A stretch of DNA of 64,000 nt from Nonomuraea africana (GTDB lineage Bacteria > Actinomycetota > Actinomycetes > Streptosporangiales > Streptosporangiaceae), in NCBI RefSeq assembly GCF_014873535.1, contig NZ_JADBEF010000001.1:2418001-2482000 (forward strand). The letters run 5' to 3'. Below are positions 28,020-37,762 of the stretch, piece by piece (position 1 is the first letter of the stretch; each line of letters starts with the position of its first letter). Below the pieces are notes generated by a model that was not told the DNA's origin, did not search any database, and saw only the letters and a list, made by a program, of their open reading frames with translations. A program made the translations under genes and the position numbers.

Positions 28020-28733
28020 ATGAAGATCAAAAATTCGGTCGCCCTGGTCACCGGCGGCAATCGGGGCCTGGGACTGGCCTTCGCCAGAGAGCTCCAGGCC
28101 CGTGACGCGAAGAAGGTGTACGCCGGCGCACGCAGTCCGGACGGCCTCGACCTCCCGGACCTCGTGCCGGTGCGGCTGGACGTCACCGATCCGGCCTCGA
28201 TCGACGCCGTAGTGGAGCAGTGCGGTGACGTGACGCTCCTGATCAACAACGCCGGTATCGCCAACGTGAACGAGGGCGCGCTCGACCCTGACTTCGTCGA
28301 TCTCTCCCGCGAGATGTTCGAGACGAACTTCTACGGACTGATCCGCATGAGCCAGGCGTTCGCCCCCGTGATCTCGCGCAACGGGGGAGGTGCGATCGTC
28401 AACGTGCTGTCGGACGCCGCCTGGTTCGCCCGGCCCATGGTGGCCGCCTATTCGGCGACGAAGTCCGCCGCCTGGAGTTTCACCAACGCGCTGCGCATCG
28501 AGGTGCGCGACAAGGGAGTCCAGGTGCTCGGCCTGCATGTCGGATTCATGGACACCGACATGACCCGTGGTCTAGACATCGAGAAGATCGACCCTCGCCA
28601 GGTCGCCGCGATCGCGCTCGAGGAGCTGGAGAGCGGCACGGAAGAGGTGCTCGCCGATGAGCAGTCGCGCCTGGTCAAGGGAACCCTTTCCACGGGACGG
28701 GGCTACTACCTGAACCCGCCGGACCTCGCCTGA
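28020..28733 (+). CDS. short-chain dehydrogenase/reductase
   Basis: A 237-residue classical SDR. The cofactor motif TGGNRGLG is at residues 11-18, NNAG at about 78, the catalytic Ser lies in NVLSDAAW and the Tyr-Lys pair in YSATK. A conserved Asp near residue 55 after strand 3 (RLDVTD) binds the adenine side. ATG 28020 follows GAGGGGAA by four bases. Substrate unknown; members of this subgroup include many carbonyl reductases. It is not obviously part of an operon with either neighbour. Confidence 0.85.
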   Translation: MKIKNSVALVTGGNRGLGLAFARELQARDAKKVYAGARSPDGLDLPDLVPVRLDVTDPASIDAVVEQCGDVTLLINNAGIANVNEGALDPDFVDLSREMFETNFYGLIRMSQAFAPVISRNGGGAIVNVLSDAAWFARPMVAAYSATKSAAWSFTNALRIEVRDKGVQVLGLHVGFMDTDMTRGLDIEKIDPRQVAAIALEELESGTEEVLADEQSRLVKGTLSTGRGYYLNPPDLA

Positions 28734-28851
28734 TCTCCGCGACGGAACCCGCCAAACCCGGCCGAGTCTTGGCGAAGGCCAGACCCCGGTCAGCGGTTCG
28801 CCTCCCTAGGCTTTTGGTCATCGGGCCGGTCGTCACGGCGAGGAGGCCGAG

Positions 28852-30681
28852 GTGAGCACTGGAATCTCCGCGGACGTCTCGAACGCCCAGTACCTGCCGA
28901 TCTCCGACCACGGCCTGATCGGAGATCTGCGCACGACGGCGCTCGTGGGCGCGAACGGCACGATCGACTGGTACTGCTGTCCGAGATTCGACTCTCCCAG
29001 TGTCTTCGCCGCCCTCCTGGACAGCGACAAGGGCGGGTCGTTCGAGCTGGCCGCCGATGTGCCCACGACGACGAAGCAGTTCTACTTTCCCGACACGAAC
29101 GTCCTGATCACCCGCTTCTACGCCGACGACGGCGTAGGCGAGATCCAGGACTTCATGCCCATCGCCGACGAGTCGTCGGAGCCCGGCCGCCATCGGCTGA
29201 TCCGGCGGGTGGCCTGCGTCCGCGGATCGCTTCCGTTCCGCGTGCGGGTCGCGCCGCGCTTCGACTACGGAATCCAGCCGCACACGCTCCGCCTGACGCA
29301 CGGCCAGGCGGTCTTCGAGTCGCCCTCCCTTTCGCTCGCGCTGACCGCCACCGTGCCGATGGAGTCCGACGGCGCGGACGTGTGGGCGGAGTTCAAGCTC
29401 CAGGAGGGCGAACAGGCCGTTTTCGCGCTCGACCGGGTCGGCGAGGGGGTCGCGCCCCGATCGTGCCCGAGCACCGAGGCCGAAGAGGAGTTCACCGCCA
29501 CCGTGGCGTTCTGGCGGCGCTGGCTGTCCGCGTCGCGCTACCGCGGCAGGTGGCGTGAGACCGTCCACCGTTCCGCGCTGGTCCTGAAGCTGCTCACCTA
29601 CGCGCCGACCGGCGGGATCGTGGCCGCGCCGACCACCAGCCTGCCGGAGGTGGTCGGCGGCGAGCGCAACTGGGACTACCGCTACGTGTGGGTCCGTGAC
29701 GCCGCCTTCTGCGTGTACGCCCTGCTCAGGCTGGGTTTCACCGAGGAGGCCGAGGCGTTCATGCGCTTCCTGACGGCGAACGTGTGCGCCTGCCCGCCCG
29801 GCCCGTCGGGACCGTTGCAGATCATGTACGGCATCGACGGACGCAGCGAGCTCCCCGAACGGCAACTGGAGCACCTCGAGGGCTACCAGGGCTCCTGGCC
29901 GGTCCGGGTCGGCAACGCCGCCGTCGGCCAGCTGCAGCTCGACATCTACGGCGCGCTGATCGACGCCGTCTACCTCTACGACAAGTGGGGTAAGCCGATC
30001 TCCAGCGGCGACTGGGACTACGTCGGCACCCTCGTCGACTGGGTCTGCGCCAACTGGGACCAGCCCGACGAGGGCATCTGGGAGACACGCGGCGGCCGCA
30101 AGGACTTCCTGTACTCCCGGCTCATGTGCTGGGTGGCCATCGAACGCGCCATCCGGATGGCCGGCCACCGCGGCCTGCCCGCCGACACGGCGAGGTGGCA
30201 GCGGACGCGCGACGCGATCTACCGGCAGATCATGCAGCGCGGCTGGTCGGCCGAGCACCAGGCGTTCGTCCAGCATCTCGGTGGCGACGTCCTCGACGCC
30301 TCGGTGCTGATGATGCCGCTGGCGAAGTTCATCTCGCCCACCGACCCGAAGTGGCTGTCCACGCTCACGGCGCTCGGCGACCACCTGGTGTCCGACTCGC
30401 TCGTCTACCGTTACGACCCGGAAGCGAGCCCGGACGGGCTGCGGGGCATGGAGGGCACGTTCTCGATCTGCTCGTTCTGGTACGTCGAAGCGCTGGCCCG
30501 CGCCGGACGGCTCGACGAGGCGCGCCTGGCCTTCGAGAAGATGCTCACCTACGCCAACCACCTCGGCCTCTTCGCCGAGGAGATCGGCCAGGCCGGTGAG
30601 CAGCGGGGCAACTTCCCGCAGGCCTTCACCCACCTGGCCCTGATCAGCGCCGCCTTCAACCTGGACCGCGCCCTCGGTTAG
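28852..30681 (+). CDS. GH15 family trehalase/glucoamylase-like enzyme
   Basis: A 609-residue GH15 protein with the N-terminal '[41 protein letters not shown]' domain and an alpha/alpha barrel with [28 protein letters not shown] and [23 protein letters not shown]. The Glu of [10 protein letters not shown] is a probable catalytic acid, and the late EEIG Glu is the base. Mycobacterial members of this layout are trehalases; others are glucoamylases or alpha-glucosidases. No signal peptide, so cytosolic. A GAGGAGG ribosome site precedes GTG 28852. Confidence 0.85.
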   Translation: MSTGISADVSNAQYLPISDHGLIGDLRTTALVGANGTIDWYCCPRFDSPSVFAALLDSDKGGSFELAADVPTTTKQFYFPDTNVLITRFYADDGVGEIQDFMPIADESSEPGRHRLIRRVACVRGSLPFRVRVAPRFDYGIQPHTLRLTHGQAVFESPSLSLALTATVPMESDGADVWAEFKLQEGEQAVFALDRVGEGVAPRSCPSTEAEEEFTATVAFWRRWLSASRYRGRWRETVHRSALVLKLLTYAPTGGIVAAPTTSLPEVVGGERNWDYRYVWVRDAAFCVYALLRLGFTEEAEAFMRFLTANVCACPPGPSGPLQIMYGIDGRSELPERQLEHLEGYQGSWPVRVGNAAVGQLQLDIYGALIDAVYLYDKWGKPISSGDWDYVGTLVDWVCANWDQPDEGIWETRGGRKDFLYSRLMCWVAIERAIRMAGHRGLPADTARWQRTRDAIYRQIMQRGWSAEHQAFVQHLGGDVLDASVLMMPLAKFISPTDPKWLSTLTALGDHLVSDSLVYRYDPEASPDGLRGMEGTFSICSFWYVEALARAGRLDEARLAFEKMLTYANHLGLFAEEIGQAGEQRGNFPQAFTHLALISAAFNLDRALG

Positions 30682-30779
30682 CCGATCGCCGGGGACTCTC
30701 GTCGGCCCGCACAACGAACCCCGCGCGCTTCGTGCGGACGGCCGAAGCAGCCGCAGGACCGCTGGCCTACCGTTCGACC

Positions 30780-32615
30780 ATGTCCCGCCTCTCGCTCACC
30801 GACCTCTACCGCATCGCCGTACCGGGAGATCCGCAGCTGCGTCCCGGCGGCGCGGCCGTCGCCTACACGGTGACCACCGCGGACAAGGACTCCGACGAGA
30901 ACCGTTCGGAGATCTGGCTGGCCGCCCCCGGCGCCGCACCCCGCCGCCTCACCGGCGGCCCCCGTGACCTGGCCCCCCGCTGGTCACCCGACGGGCGCAC
31001 GCTCGCCTTCCTGCGTCCGGTGGACGGCAGGCCGCAGCTGCACCTGCTCCCCATGGACGGCGGCGAGCCCCGCGCCCTCACCGGCGCCGCCGCGGGCCCC
31101 GCGCTCTGGTCGCCGGACGGCCGCCGCCTTGCCTTCACCGCCCCGCACGGCGAACCCGACCCGGACGCGCCCGTCGTGGCCGACACCCTGGAGTACAAGG
31201 CAGACGGCGCCGGCCTGCTGCGCGGCGTGCGCTCCCACGTGTTCGTCGTCGACGTCGCCACGGGCAAGCGCACCCAGCTCACCGACGGCGACTTCCACGC
31301 GGGCCAGCCGGCCTGGTCGCCCGACGGCGAGCAGCTGGCCTTCGTCACCGGCATGGAGGAGGACAGGGACCTCACCCCCGCGGGCGCGGTCTACACCATC
31401 GGGCTCGACGGCGCCGAACCCAAGCGGCTGACCGATCCGGGCGTCATCTGCACGGGCGTGTGGTGGCTCGGCGAGCGCCTGGTGGTCGCCGGCTTCAAGG
31501 GCGACCCGATCGGCCACACCAGGCTGTTCACCCTCGAAGCCGACGGCCTGGCCGAGGTCGAGACGGGCCTGGACCGCAACGTCATGGTCGGCCATCCCGG
31601 CTACCCCGGCGCCGCGCCCGCCCTGCTCGGCGACGAGCTGCTGTTCTGCGCCCGCGACGGCGGACGCACCCACCTGTACGGCGCGCCCGGCCGGACGAAG
31701 GTGGGCGGCGAGCACAGCGTCAGCGGCGTCAGCGTCGCGGGCGGCCGGGTCGCCTACGTGGCCGCCACCCCGTCCAGCCCCGGCGACGTCTACCTCGACG
31801 GCGAGCGGCTCACCGACCACGCCCTGCCGGACCTCGACCTCCTCCCCCTGGAACGCCGCCTGTTCACCGCACCCGACGGCACCCCCGTCGAGGGCTTCCT
31901 GCTGCGCGACCCCGACCGGACCGGCCCCGGCCCGCTCCTGCTCGACGTGCACGGCGGCCCGCACAACGCGTGGGCGCCGGTCTTCGACCCCGCCCACCTC
32001 TACCACCAGGTGCTCGCCGCCAGGGGCTGGAGCGTGCTCACCCTCAACCCGCGGGGGAGCGACGGCTACGGCGAGGCCTTCTACACCGCCGCCGTCGGCT
32101 CGTGGGGCCTGGCCGACGCCGGCGACTTCCTCGCGCCCATCGACGCGCTCGTGGCGGAGGGCGTCGCCGACCCGGACCGCCTGGCCGTCACCGGCTACAG
32201 CTACGGCGGCTACATGGCCTGCTGGCTGTCGGCCACCGACGGCAGGTTCAAGGCCGCCATCCCCGGTGGCTGCGTCAGCGACCTGACCAGCATGTCCGGA
32301 ACGTCGGACGCCGGATACCTGCTGAAGATGTTCGAATGCGCAGGCGACCTGGCCGCGCAGTCACCGATCACGCACGTCGCCGCCGTCACCGCGCCCACCC
32401 TCCTCCTGCACGGCGAGCGCGACGACCGGTGCCCGGTCGGGCAGGCCGAGCAGTGGTTCGCGGCGCTGCGCGAGCGTGGCGTGCCGGTCCGCCTGGTCAG
32501 GTACCCGGGCGCGAGTCACCTGTTCATCCTCGACGGCCGTCCGTCCCACCGTCTCGACTACAACGAAAGGATCGTCGCGTGGCTGGAGCAATGGGTGATC
32601 GGCTCGGAGAGCTGA
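30780..32615 (+). CDS. S9 family prolyl oligopeptidase/acylaminoacyl peptidase
   Basis: A 611-residue cytosolic serine peptidase. An N-terminal beta-propeller (repeated WSPDG.RLAF motifs, residues 40-350) is followed by the alpha/beta hydrolase domain: HGGPH, nucleophile GYSYGGY, Asp in GERDDRCP and His in GASHLF. Such enzymes trim short peptides, including N-acylated ones. ATG 30780 is six bases after TACCGT (30768-30773), so the transcript may be leaderless. It is the first gene of a tight run of peptidase-like and regulatory genes and overlaps the next gene by about 37 bp. Confidence 0.87.
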   Translation: MSRLSLTDLYRIAVPGDPQLRPGGAAVAYTVTTADKDSDENRSEIWLAAPGAAPRRLTGGPRDLAPRWSPDGRTLAFLRPVDGRPQLHLLPMDGGEPRALTGAAAGPALWSPDGRRLAFTAPHGEPDPDAPVVADTLEYKADGAGLLRGVRSHVFVVDVATGKRTQLTDGDFHAGQPAWSPDGEQLAFVTGMEEDRDLTPAGAVYTIGLDGAEPKRLTDPGVICTGVWWLGERLVVAGFKGDPIGHTRLFTLEADGLAEVETGLDRNVMVGHPGYPGAAPALLGDELLFCARDGGRTHLYGAPGRTKVGGEHSVSGVSVAGGRVAYVAATPSSPGDVYLDGERLTDHALPDLDLLPLERRLFTAPDGTPVEGFLLRDPDRTGPGPLLLDVHGGPHNAWAPVFDPAHLYHQVLAARGWSVLTLNPRGSDGYGEAFYTAAVGSWGLADAGDFLAPIDALVAEGVADPDRLAVTGYSYGGYMACWLSATDGRFKAAIPGGCVSDLTSMSGTSDAGYLLKMFECAGDLAAQSPITHVAAVTAPTLLLHGERDDRCPVGQAEQWFAALRERGVPVRLVRYPGASHLFILDGRPSHRLDYNERIVAWLEQWVIGSES

Positions 32616-33889
32616 TCAGCGAATACGACGTCCCCGGCGCCGCCTTGGCCTACCTCCACCGGGGTGAGCTGCACGAGAGCGCCGCCGGCGTGCTCAACAC
32701 GCGCACCGGAGCGCGGGTGAGCCCCGACTCACTCTTCCAGCTCGGCTCGGTGACCAAGGTCTGGACCGCCACCCAGATCATGCTCCTGGCCGAGCAGGGC
32801 CTGCTCACCCTCGACACCCCCGTGGCCGAGCTGCTGCCCGAGTTCAGGGTCGCCGATGCCGAGGTCACCAGGACGGTCACCGTCCGCCACCTGCTGAGCC
32901 ACACCTCGGGCATCGACGGCGACCTGTTCCTCGACACCGGACGCGGCGACGACTGCGTCGAGCGCTACGTCGAGGCCTGCGCCGACCTGGCGCAGAACCA
33001 CCCGCTGGGCGCCACGCAGTCCTACTGCAACTCCGGCTTCATCATCGCCGGACGCCTGGTCGAACGGCTGACCGGCGAGGTGTGGGACCAGGCGCTGCGC
33101 GAGCAGATCGTCGAACCGCTCGGCCTGACCCACACCTGGACCCTCCCGGAGGACGTGCTGCGCTTCGGCGCCGCCGTCGGCCACCTCGACGGCGAGCCGG
33201 CTCCCGCCTGGGGCCTGATGCGCTCCTGCGGCCCGGCCGGCCTGATCACCGCCAGGCCCGCCGACGCGGTCGCCTTCGCCCGCGCCCACCTGGAGGGCGG
33301 CCTGCTCAAGGACCCGCGAGCCATGTGGGAGCCGCAGGTCGACATCCCCAACCCGCACACCCTGGGCCGGCAGTGGGGCCTCGGCTGGATCCTCGACGAG
33401 TGGGACGGCCACCGCGTCGTCTCCCACGGCGGCAACACCATCGGCCAGTCCTCGATGCTGTGGATGCTGCCCGGCACCGGCACGATCGCCTGCGCCGTGG
33501 TCAACGGCGGCCACAGCGGCGCCTTCATGCAGGCCCTGGCCACCGAGCTGTTCCGCGACCTCGACGGCGTGGCCGTACCGCCTGTGCTGGGCCCGCCCGA
33601 GCAGCCGGTGGACGTGGACCCGAGCCGGCTCACCGGCGTCTACGAGCGGGTCGGCGCGCGGATCACGGTCGCCGAGCGCGCCGGCGGCCTCTCCCTGCGC
33701 ATGGAGTCGACCGGCGCTCTGGCGGGCCTGCAGGAACCGGTCACCCTCGACCTGCTCGCCGTGGACGAGGTCACCTTCGTCGGACGCAGGCCGGACGACC
33801 CGCAATGGCTGTCAGCCGTCTTCTACGAGCTGGCCGACGGCTCACCGTACGTCCACCTGGGCGCCCGGGCCACCCCCAAGATCTCCTGA
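32579..33889 (+). CDS. class C beta-lactamase-fold serine hydrolase 1
   Basis: A 436-residue PF00144 protein with SVTK (SxxK), YCN (YxN) and HGG (HxG), and a C-terminal lipocalin-like domain (about residues 340-436). There is no signal peptide, so it is cytosolic. The relatives I know are D-aminopeptidases, esterases and AmpC-like enzymes. GTG 32579 has GAAAGG eight bases upstream and overlaps the S9 gene; ATG 32591 is an alternative lacking a good site. It is a paralogue of the next gene, sharing DTGRGDDCVERY, and the two probably arose by tandem duplication. Confidence 0.8.
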   Translation: MAGAMGDRLGELISEYDVPGAALAYLHRGELHESAAGVLNTRTGARVSPDSLFQLGSVTKVWTATQIMLLAEQGLLTLDTPVAELLPEFRVADAEVTRTVTVRHLLSHTSGIDGDLFLDTGRGDDCVERYVEACADLAQNHPLGATQSYCNSGFIIAGRLVERLTGEVWDQALREQIVEPLGLTHTWTLPEDVLRFGAAVGHLDGEPAPAWGLMRSCGPAGLITARPADAVAFARAHLEGGLLKDPRAMWEPQVDIPNPHTLGRQWGLGWILDEWDGHRVVSHGGNTIGQSSMLWMLPGTGTIACAVVNGGHSGAFMQALATELFRDLDGVAVPPVLGPPEQPVDVDPSRLTGVYERVGARITVAERAGGLSLRMESTGALAGLQEPVTLDLLAVDEVTFVGRRPDDPQWLSAVFYELADGSPYVHLGARATPKIS

Positions 33890-33899
33890 GGAGCGCGAC

Positions 33900-35222
33900 A
33901 TGGACCTGCAGAAGCGTCTGGACGAGGCCGCCCGCCGCCACGACGTGCCGGGAGCCGCCGTCGCGGTGTGGACGGGCACCGAGCTGGTCGAGGCCGCCAC
34001 CGGCGTGCTCAACAGGAACACGGGCGTGGAGACCACCGTCGACAGCCTGTTCCAGGTCGGCTCCACGACCAAGATCTGGACCGCCACCCTGGTGATGCGC
34101 CTGGTCGAGGAGGGACTGGTCGACCTCGACACGCCAGTGCGCGAGTACCTGCCCGAGTTCGGCGTGGCCGACCCCGAGACCAGCAAGGCGGTCACGGTCA
34201 GGCACCTGCTCACCCACACCGGCGGCTTCGACGGCGACCTGTTCGAGGACACCGGGCGCGGCGACGACTGCGTCGAGCGCTACCTCGAGTTCCTGCACGG
34301 CGCGGGCCAGGCGCACCCCCTCGGCGCGCTGTTCTCCTACTGCAACTCCGGCTACGTCGTGCTGGGCGCCCTGGCGGCCAGGTTCGGCGGCGGCACCTGG
34401 GAACAGACCATGCGCGAGCGGCTGCTCGAGCCGCTCGGCGTCACGCACGCGGCCCTCCTGCCCGAGGAGGCCATCCTGTTCCGCGCCTCGGCGGGGCATG
34501 TCGGGCCGGACAACGCGGTGCACCCCGGCTGGCAGATGCCGCGCTCGAACGCCCCCGCCGGATCGACCATGTGCCTGGCTCCGCGCGAGCTGGTCCGCTT
34601 CGGCCGGATGTTCCTCGACGGCGGCGAGGGCGTGCTGAAGGCCGAGACCATCGCCGCGATGACCACCCCCCAGGTCGACGTGCCGGGCGTGCCCGGCCTG
34701 ATGGCCGACCGGTGGGGCCTCGGCTTCGAGCTGTTCGACTGGGGCGCGCCCGTCTTCGGCCACGACGGCGGCACGATCGGGCAGAGCACGTTCTGGCGCA
34801 TCATCCCCGGCAGCGGCGTCACGATCGCCATGAGCGGCAACGGCGGCGGCTTCCTCGGGCTGATCGACGAGGTGGCCCTGCCGGTCATCCGCGAGCTGAC
34901 CGGCCTGCCCGTCCCGGCCCTGCCCACGCCGCCCGAGCGGCCCGAGCGGGTCGACGCGGCGCCGTACACCGGCACCTACGCCACCCCCGCCGCGGTGCTG
35001 GAGGTGACGGGCGCCGACGGTGGCCTCGACGTCACCACCGTCCCCGGCGAGTACATGGCCAGGGCGGGCGCCGAGCGGGTGACCGAGAGGTACGTGCACA
35101 TGTCGGGCCAGACGTTCATCAAGGTGAAGGCCGATGGCGGCGGCCACCTGCCGATCACCTTCGTGATCGAGGACGGCAGAGCCGCCTACCTGCACAACGG
35201 CAGGGCGGTGCCGCGTGCGTGA
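33900..35222 (+). CDS. class C beta-lactamase-fold serine hydrolase 2
   Basis: A 440-residue paralogue of the preceding gene with STTK, YCN and HDGG motifs, the same DTGRGDDCVERY insertion, and a C-terminal beta domain from about residue 345. TGAGGAG lies just before ATG 33900, 11 bp after the previous stop. Like its sister it lacks an export signal. A peptide-cleaving role, perhaps D-selective as in the D-aminopeptidase branch, would suit the operon but is not shown by sequence alone. Confidence 0.8.
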   Translation: MDLQKRLDEAARRHDVPGAAVAVWTGTELVEAATGVLNRNTGVETTVDSLFQVGSTTKIWTATLVMRLVEEGLVDLDTPVREYLPEFGVADPETSKAVTVRHLLTHTGGFDGDLFEDTGRGDDCVERYLEFLHGAGQAHPLGALFSYCNSGYVVLGALAARFGGGTWEQTMRERLLEPLGVTHAALLPEEAILFRASAGHVGPDNAVHPGWQMPRSNAPAGSTMCLAPRELVRFGRMFLDGGEGVLKAETIAAMTTPQVDVPGVPGLMADRWGLGFELFDWGAPVFGHDGGTIGQSTFWRIIPGSGVTIAMSGNGGGFLGLIDEVALPVIRELTGLPVPALPTPPERPERVDAAPYTGTYATPAAVLEVTGADGGLDVTTVPGEYMARAGAERVTERYVHMSGQTFIKVKADGGGHLPITFVIEDGRAAYLHNGRAVPRA

Positions 35223-36063
35223 GCTGTTCGAGGCCGCGGACGTGGAGGGCTTCCTGCACGCCCGCGAGATCGACGGCGAGCGCGAGGTCTGCCACCGGGC
35301 CGACGACCCCGTGGTGCTCGCCTCGGTCTTCAAGATCCCGATCGTCCTGGAGTACGCCCGCCAGGCCGCGGCGGGCCTGATCTCCAGGACCGAGCGCCTG
35401 CCGCTGACGATGGAGCACCGCGACGGCGGCATCGGCACCTCGGGCTGCGCCGACGAGATCGAGCTGTCGCTGCGCGACCTGGCGCATTTCATGATGTCGA
35501 TGAGCGACAACGCCGCCACCGACGCGCTGCTGGAGAAGGTGGGGGTGGAGCGCGTCAACGCCACCCTCGCCGAGCTCGGGCTGACGCGCACGCACCTGAT
35601 CGGTGACTGCCGTGTGCTGCTCGGCACCGTTCTGACCGAGCTGGGTGCGGGCTCGTGGGAGGAGGCGGAACAGGTCGATCCCGAACGGCTGCGCGCGCTG
35701 TCGGTGCTCGATCCCGCCAGGACCTCGGCCTCCACCCCGCGCGAGACCACCACGATGCTGGCCAGGATCTGGCGTGACGAGGCGGGCCCGGCCGAGGCGT
35801 GCGCCGAGGTCAGGCAGATCATGGGCAGGCAGATCTGGCCGCACCGGCTGTCGTCCGGCTTCGGCGACGACGTGCGGGTGTCGGGCAAGACCGGCACGAT
35901 CTTCGGCATCCGCAACGAGGCCGGCGTCGTGGAGTACCCCGACGGCCGCCGTTACGCCGTCGCGGTCTTCCTCCGGCCGCGCTCGCTCGGCCTTCGCCTG
36001 CCCGCGGCGGACGCCGTGATAGGCGCCGCGGCCCGCAGGGCGGTCGACGAGCTACGCGGCTGA
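35215..36063 (+). CDS. class A beta-lactamase-like serine hydrolase
   Basis: A 282-residue protein of the class A/PBP transpeptidase fold (PF13354) with SVFK (SxxK), SDN in MSMSDNAATD, and KTG in VSGKTG. It has no signal peptide and therefore cannot be an ordinary periplasmic beta-lactamase. The Glu166-type omega-loop motif (ExxLN) is not evident. It overlaps the previous gene by eight bases (GTG 35215). It is likely a cytosolic hydrolase of peptide or amide bonds in imported compounds. Confidence 0.78.
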   Translation: MRELFEAADVEGFLHAREIDGEREVCHRADDPVVLASVFKIPIVLEYARQAAAGLISRTERLPLTMEHRDGGIGTSGCADEIELSLRDLAHFMMSMSDNAATDALLEKVGVERVNATLAELGLTRTHLIGDCRVLLGTVLTELGAGSWEEAEQVDPERLRALSVLDPARTSASTPRETTTMLARIWRDEAGPAEACAEVRQIMGRQIWPHRLSSGFGDDVRVSGKTGTIFGIRNEAGVVEYPDGRRYAVAVFLRPRSLGLRLPAADAVIGAAARRAVDELRG

Positions 36064-36092
36064 TGTCGGTCTTCGTCCACTATCGTGAGGAG

Positions 36093-37676
36093 ATGACGAC
36101 CCGGCCGAGGGCCAGTCTGCGCCGCATCCTCCACGACCTGGGCAGCACCGTCCTCGACGTCGCCGCCTCCCCTGGCGACCTCGACGCCGAGGTCACGGGC
36201 GTCCACATCTACGACCCCCTCGACGAGCTGATGCTGCCCTCGGGCGGCATCCTGCTCGGCGTGGGGGTCGACGGCGCCGAGAACATCTGCGACCTGCTGG
36301 AGGCCGCGAGGGCGGGCTCGGGCATCGTGATCAAGCAGCCCGTGGCGGTGGACGAGCGGGTGCGCGCCAAGGCGCTCGAGACCGGGGTCGCCGTCCTCGG
36401 CCTCACCCGCGCCGCCTCCTGGTCGCAGGTCGCGGCGCTGCTGCGCTCCCTGCTGGCCGAGGGCGACCTCAGCGAGTCGGGACAGGAACCGTCCGACGAC
36501 CTGTTCTCGCTGGCGAACGCGTTGTGCGCGCTGCTGGACGCGCCCGTCACGATCGAGGACCGCTCCTCGCGGGTGCTGGCCTTCTCGGGACGGCAGGACG
36601 AGGCCGACCCGGGCCGCATCGCGACCGTGCTCGGCAGGCAGGTGCCAGAGACCTACCAGCGCATGCTCGACGAGCAGGGCTGGTTCCGCAAGATCTACCA
36701 GAACCCGGGACCCGTCTACATCCCGCTGCACGACGCCCTGCCCAGGGTGGCCATCGCGGTCCGGTCGGGCGACGAGATCCTCGGCTCCATCTGGGCGGCG
36801 GTGCGCGAGCCGCTCAGCAAGCAGCGCGAGTGGGCGCTCACCGACGCCGCCAAGATCGTCGCGCTGCACCTGCTGCGCCAGCGCGTGGGCGCCGACACCC
36901 GCAGACGGCTGCAGGCCGACCTGCTGTCCACCGTGCTGGAGGGCGGCAGGGACGCCGCCGAGGCCGCGGGCAGGCTCGGCGTCGCCAGCGAGCGGCTGTG
37001 CGTCCTGGCCGCCCAGCTGGCCGACGACCAGATCGACTCGGCCCAGTCCGAGTCCGACCGGCAGCGCTTCTGCGACGCCCTCGCCCTGCACGTCGGCGCC
37101 ATCCACCCCAAGGCCGCCGCCGCGCTCCTCGGCTCGGTCGCCTACGCCATCCTGCCGCTGCACGCCAGCGGCGAGGAGGAGGCCCGCGCCGTACGCGTGG
37201 CGCAGAGCTTCCTGTCCAGGGTCGGTCCCCGCCACAGCGCCAACATCGGCGTGGGCCGGCTGGCCGCCGACCTGAGCCAGGTGGCCAGGTCGAGGGCCGA
37301 CGCCGACAGGTCGCTGCGCGTGCTGCGCTCCAGAGGGGCCCGCGGCGAGGTGGCCGGGTACAGCGACGTCCACTTCGAGGCGCTGCTGCTGCGCCTCGGC
37401 GACCTGGCGGCGGCCGAGGAGCAGACCCCGACAGGCCCCTACCAGCGGCTGCTGCGCTATGACGCCGAGCACGGCACCGAGCTGGCCGCCACGCTCGGCG
37501 CCTACCTCGACAGCTTCGGCGACGTCAACGCCGCGGCGGCCGCCGTCCACGTGCACTCCAACACCTTCAGGTACCGCCTGCGCCGGCTGACCGAGATCAG
37601 CGGCCTCGACCTGGCCGATCCCGAGGCCAGGCTGGCGGCCATGCTCATGATGCGGATCTTCGGACGGCGGCACTAG
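36093..37676 (+). CDS. PucR-family transcriptional regulator
   Basis: A 527-residue PucR/CdaR-type regulator: an N-terminal PucR ligand-sensing domain (about residues 1-115), a central GGDEF-like domain, and a C-terminal HTH_30 with LRYDAEHGTELAATLGAYLDSFGDVNAAAAAVHVHSNTFRYRLRRLTEISGLDL. ATG 36093 is preferred because TATCGT ends six bases before it (leaderless); ATG 36063 overlaps the previous stop but has no ribosome site. It probably activates the adjacent dipeptide-transport and peptidase genes in response to an imported peptide or amino acid. Confidence 0.87.
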   Translation: MTTRPRASLRRILHDLGSTVLDVAASPGDLDAEVTGVHIYDPLDELMLPSGGILLGVGVDGAENICDLLEAARAGSGIVIKQPVAVDERVRAKALETGVAVLGLTRAASWSQVAALLRSLLAEGDLSESGQEPSDDLFSLANALCALLDAPVTIEDRSSRVLAFSGRQDEADPGRIATVLGRQVPETYQRMLDEQGWFRKIYQNPGPVYIPLHDALPRVAIAVRSGDEILGSIWAAVREPLSKQREWALTDAAKIVALHLLRQRVGADTRRRLQADLLSTVLEGGRDAAEAAGRLGVASERLCVLAAQLADDQIDSAQSESDRQRFCDALALHVGAIHPKAAAALLGSVAYAILPLHASGEEEARAVRVAQSFLSRVGPRHSANIGVGRLAADLSQVARSRADADRSLRVLRSRGARGEVAGYSDVHFEALLLRLGDLAAAEEQTPTGPYQRLLRYDAEHGTELAATLGAYLDSFGDVNAAAAAVHVHSNTFRYRLRRLTEISGLDLADPEARLAAMLMMRIFGRRH

Positions 37677-37732
37677 CCGGGCGGTTCCTTTCGTCGCGCC
37701 GTACGAAGAATCGGACAAGGGCAAAGGGGAAG

Positions 37733-37747
37733 GTGGGGCCACCCCAC
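37733..37747 (+). promoter_or_regulatory. hairpin/palindrome before the transporter operon
   Basis: GTGGGG (37733-37738) and CCCCAC (37742-37747) are separated by three bases, 15 bp before the binding-protein start. It could be the target of the PucR regulator or a short RNA hairpin limiting translation. Confidence 0.4.
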
Positions 37748-37762
37748 AGCCCCGGAGTCCGC

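Noticed and set aside
35215..36063. Calling the class-A-like hydrolase an antibiotic resistance beta-lactamase
   Set aside because: No signal peptide and no clear Glu166 motif; the operon context is peptide use.
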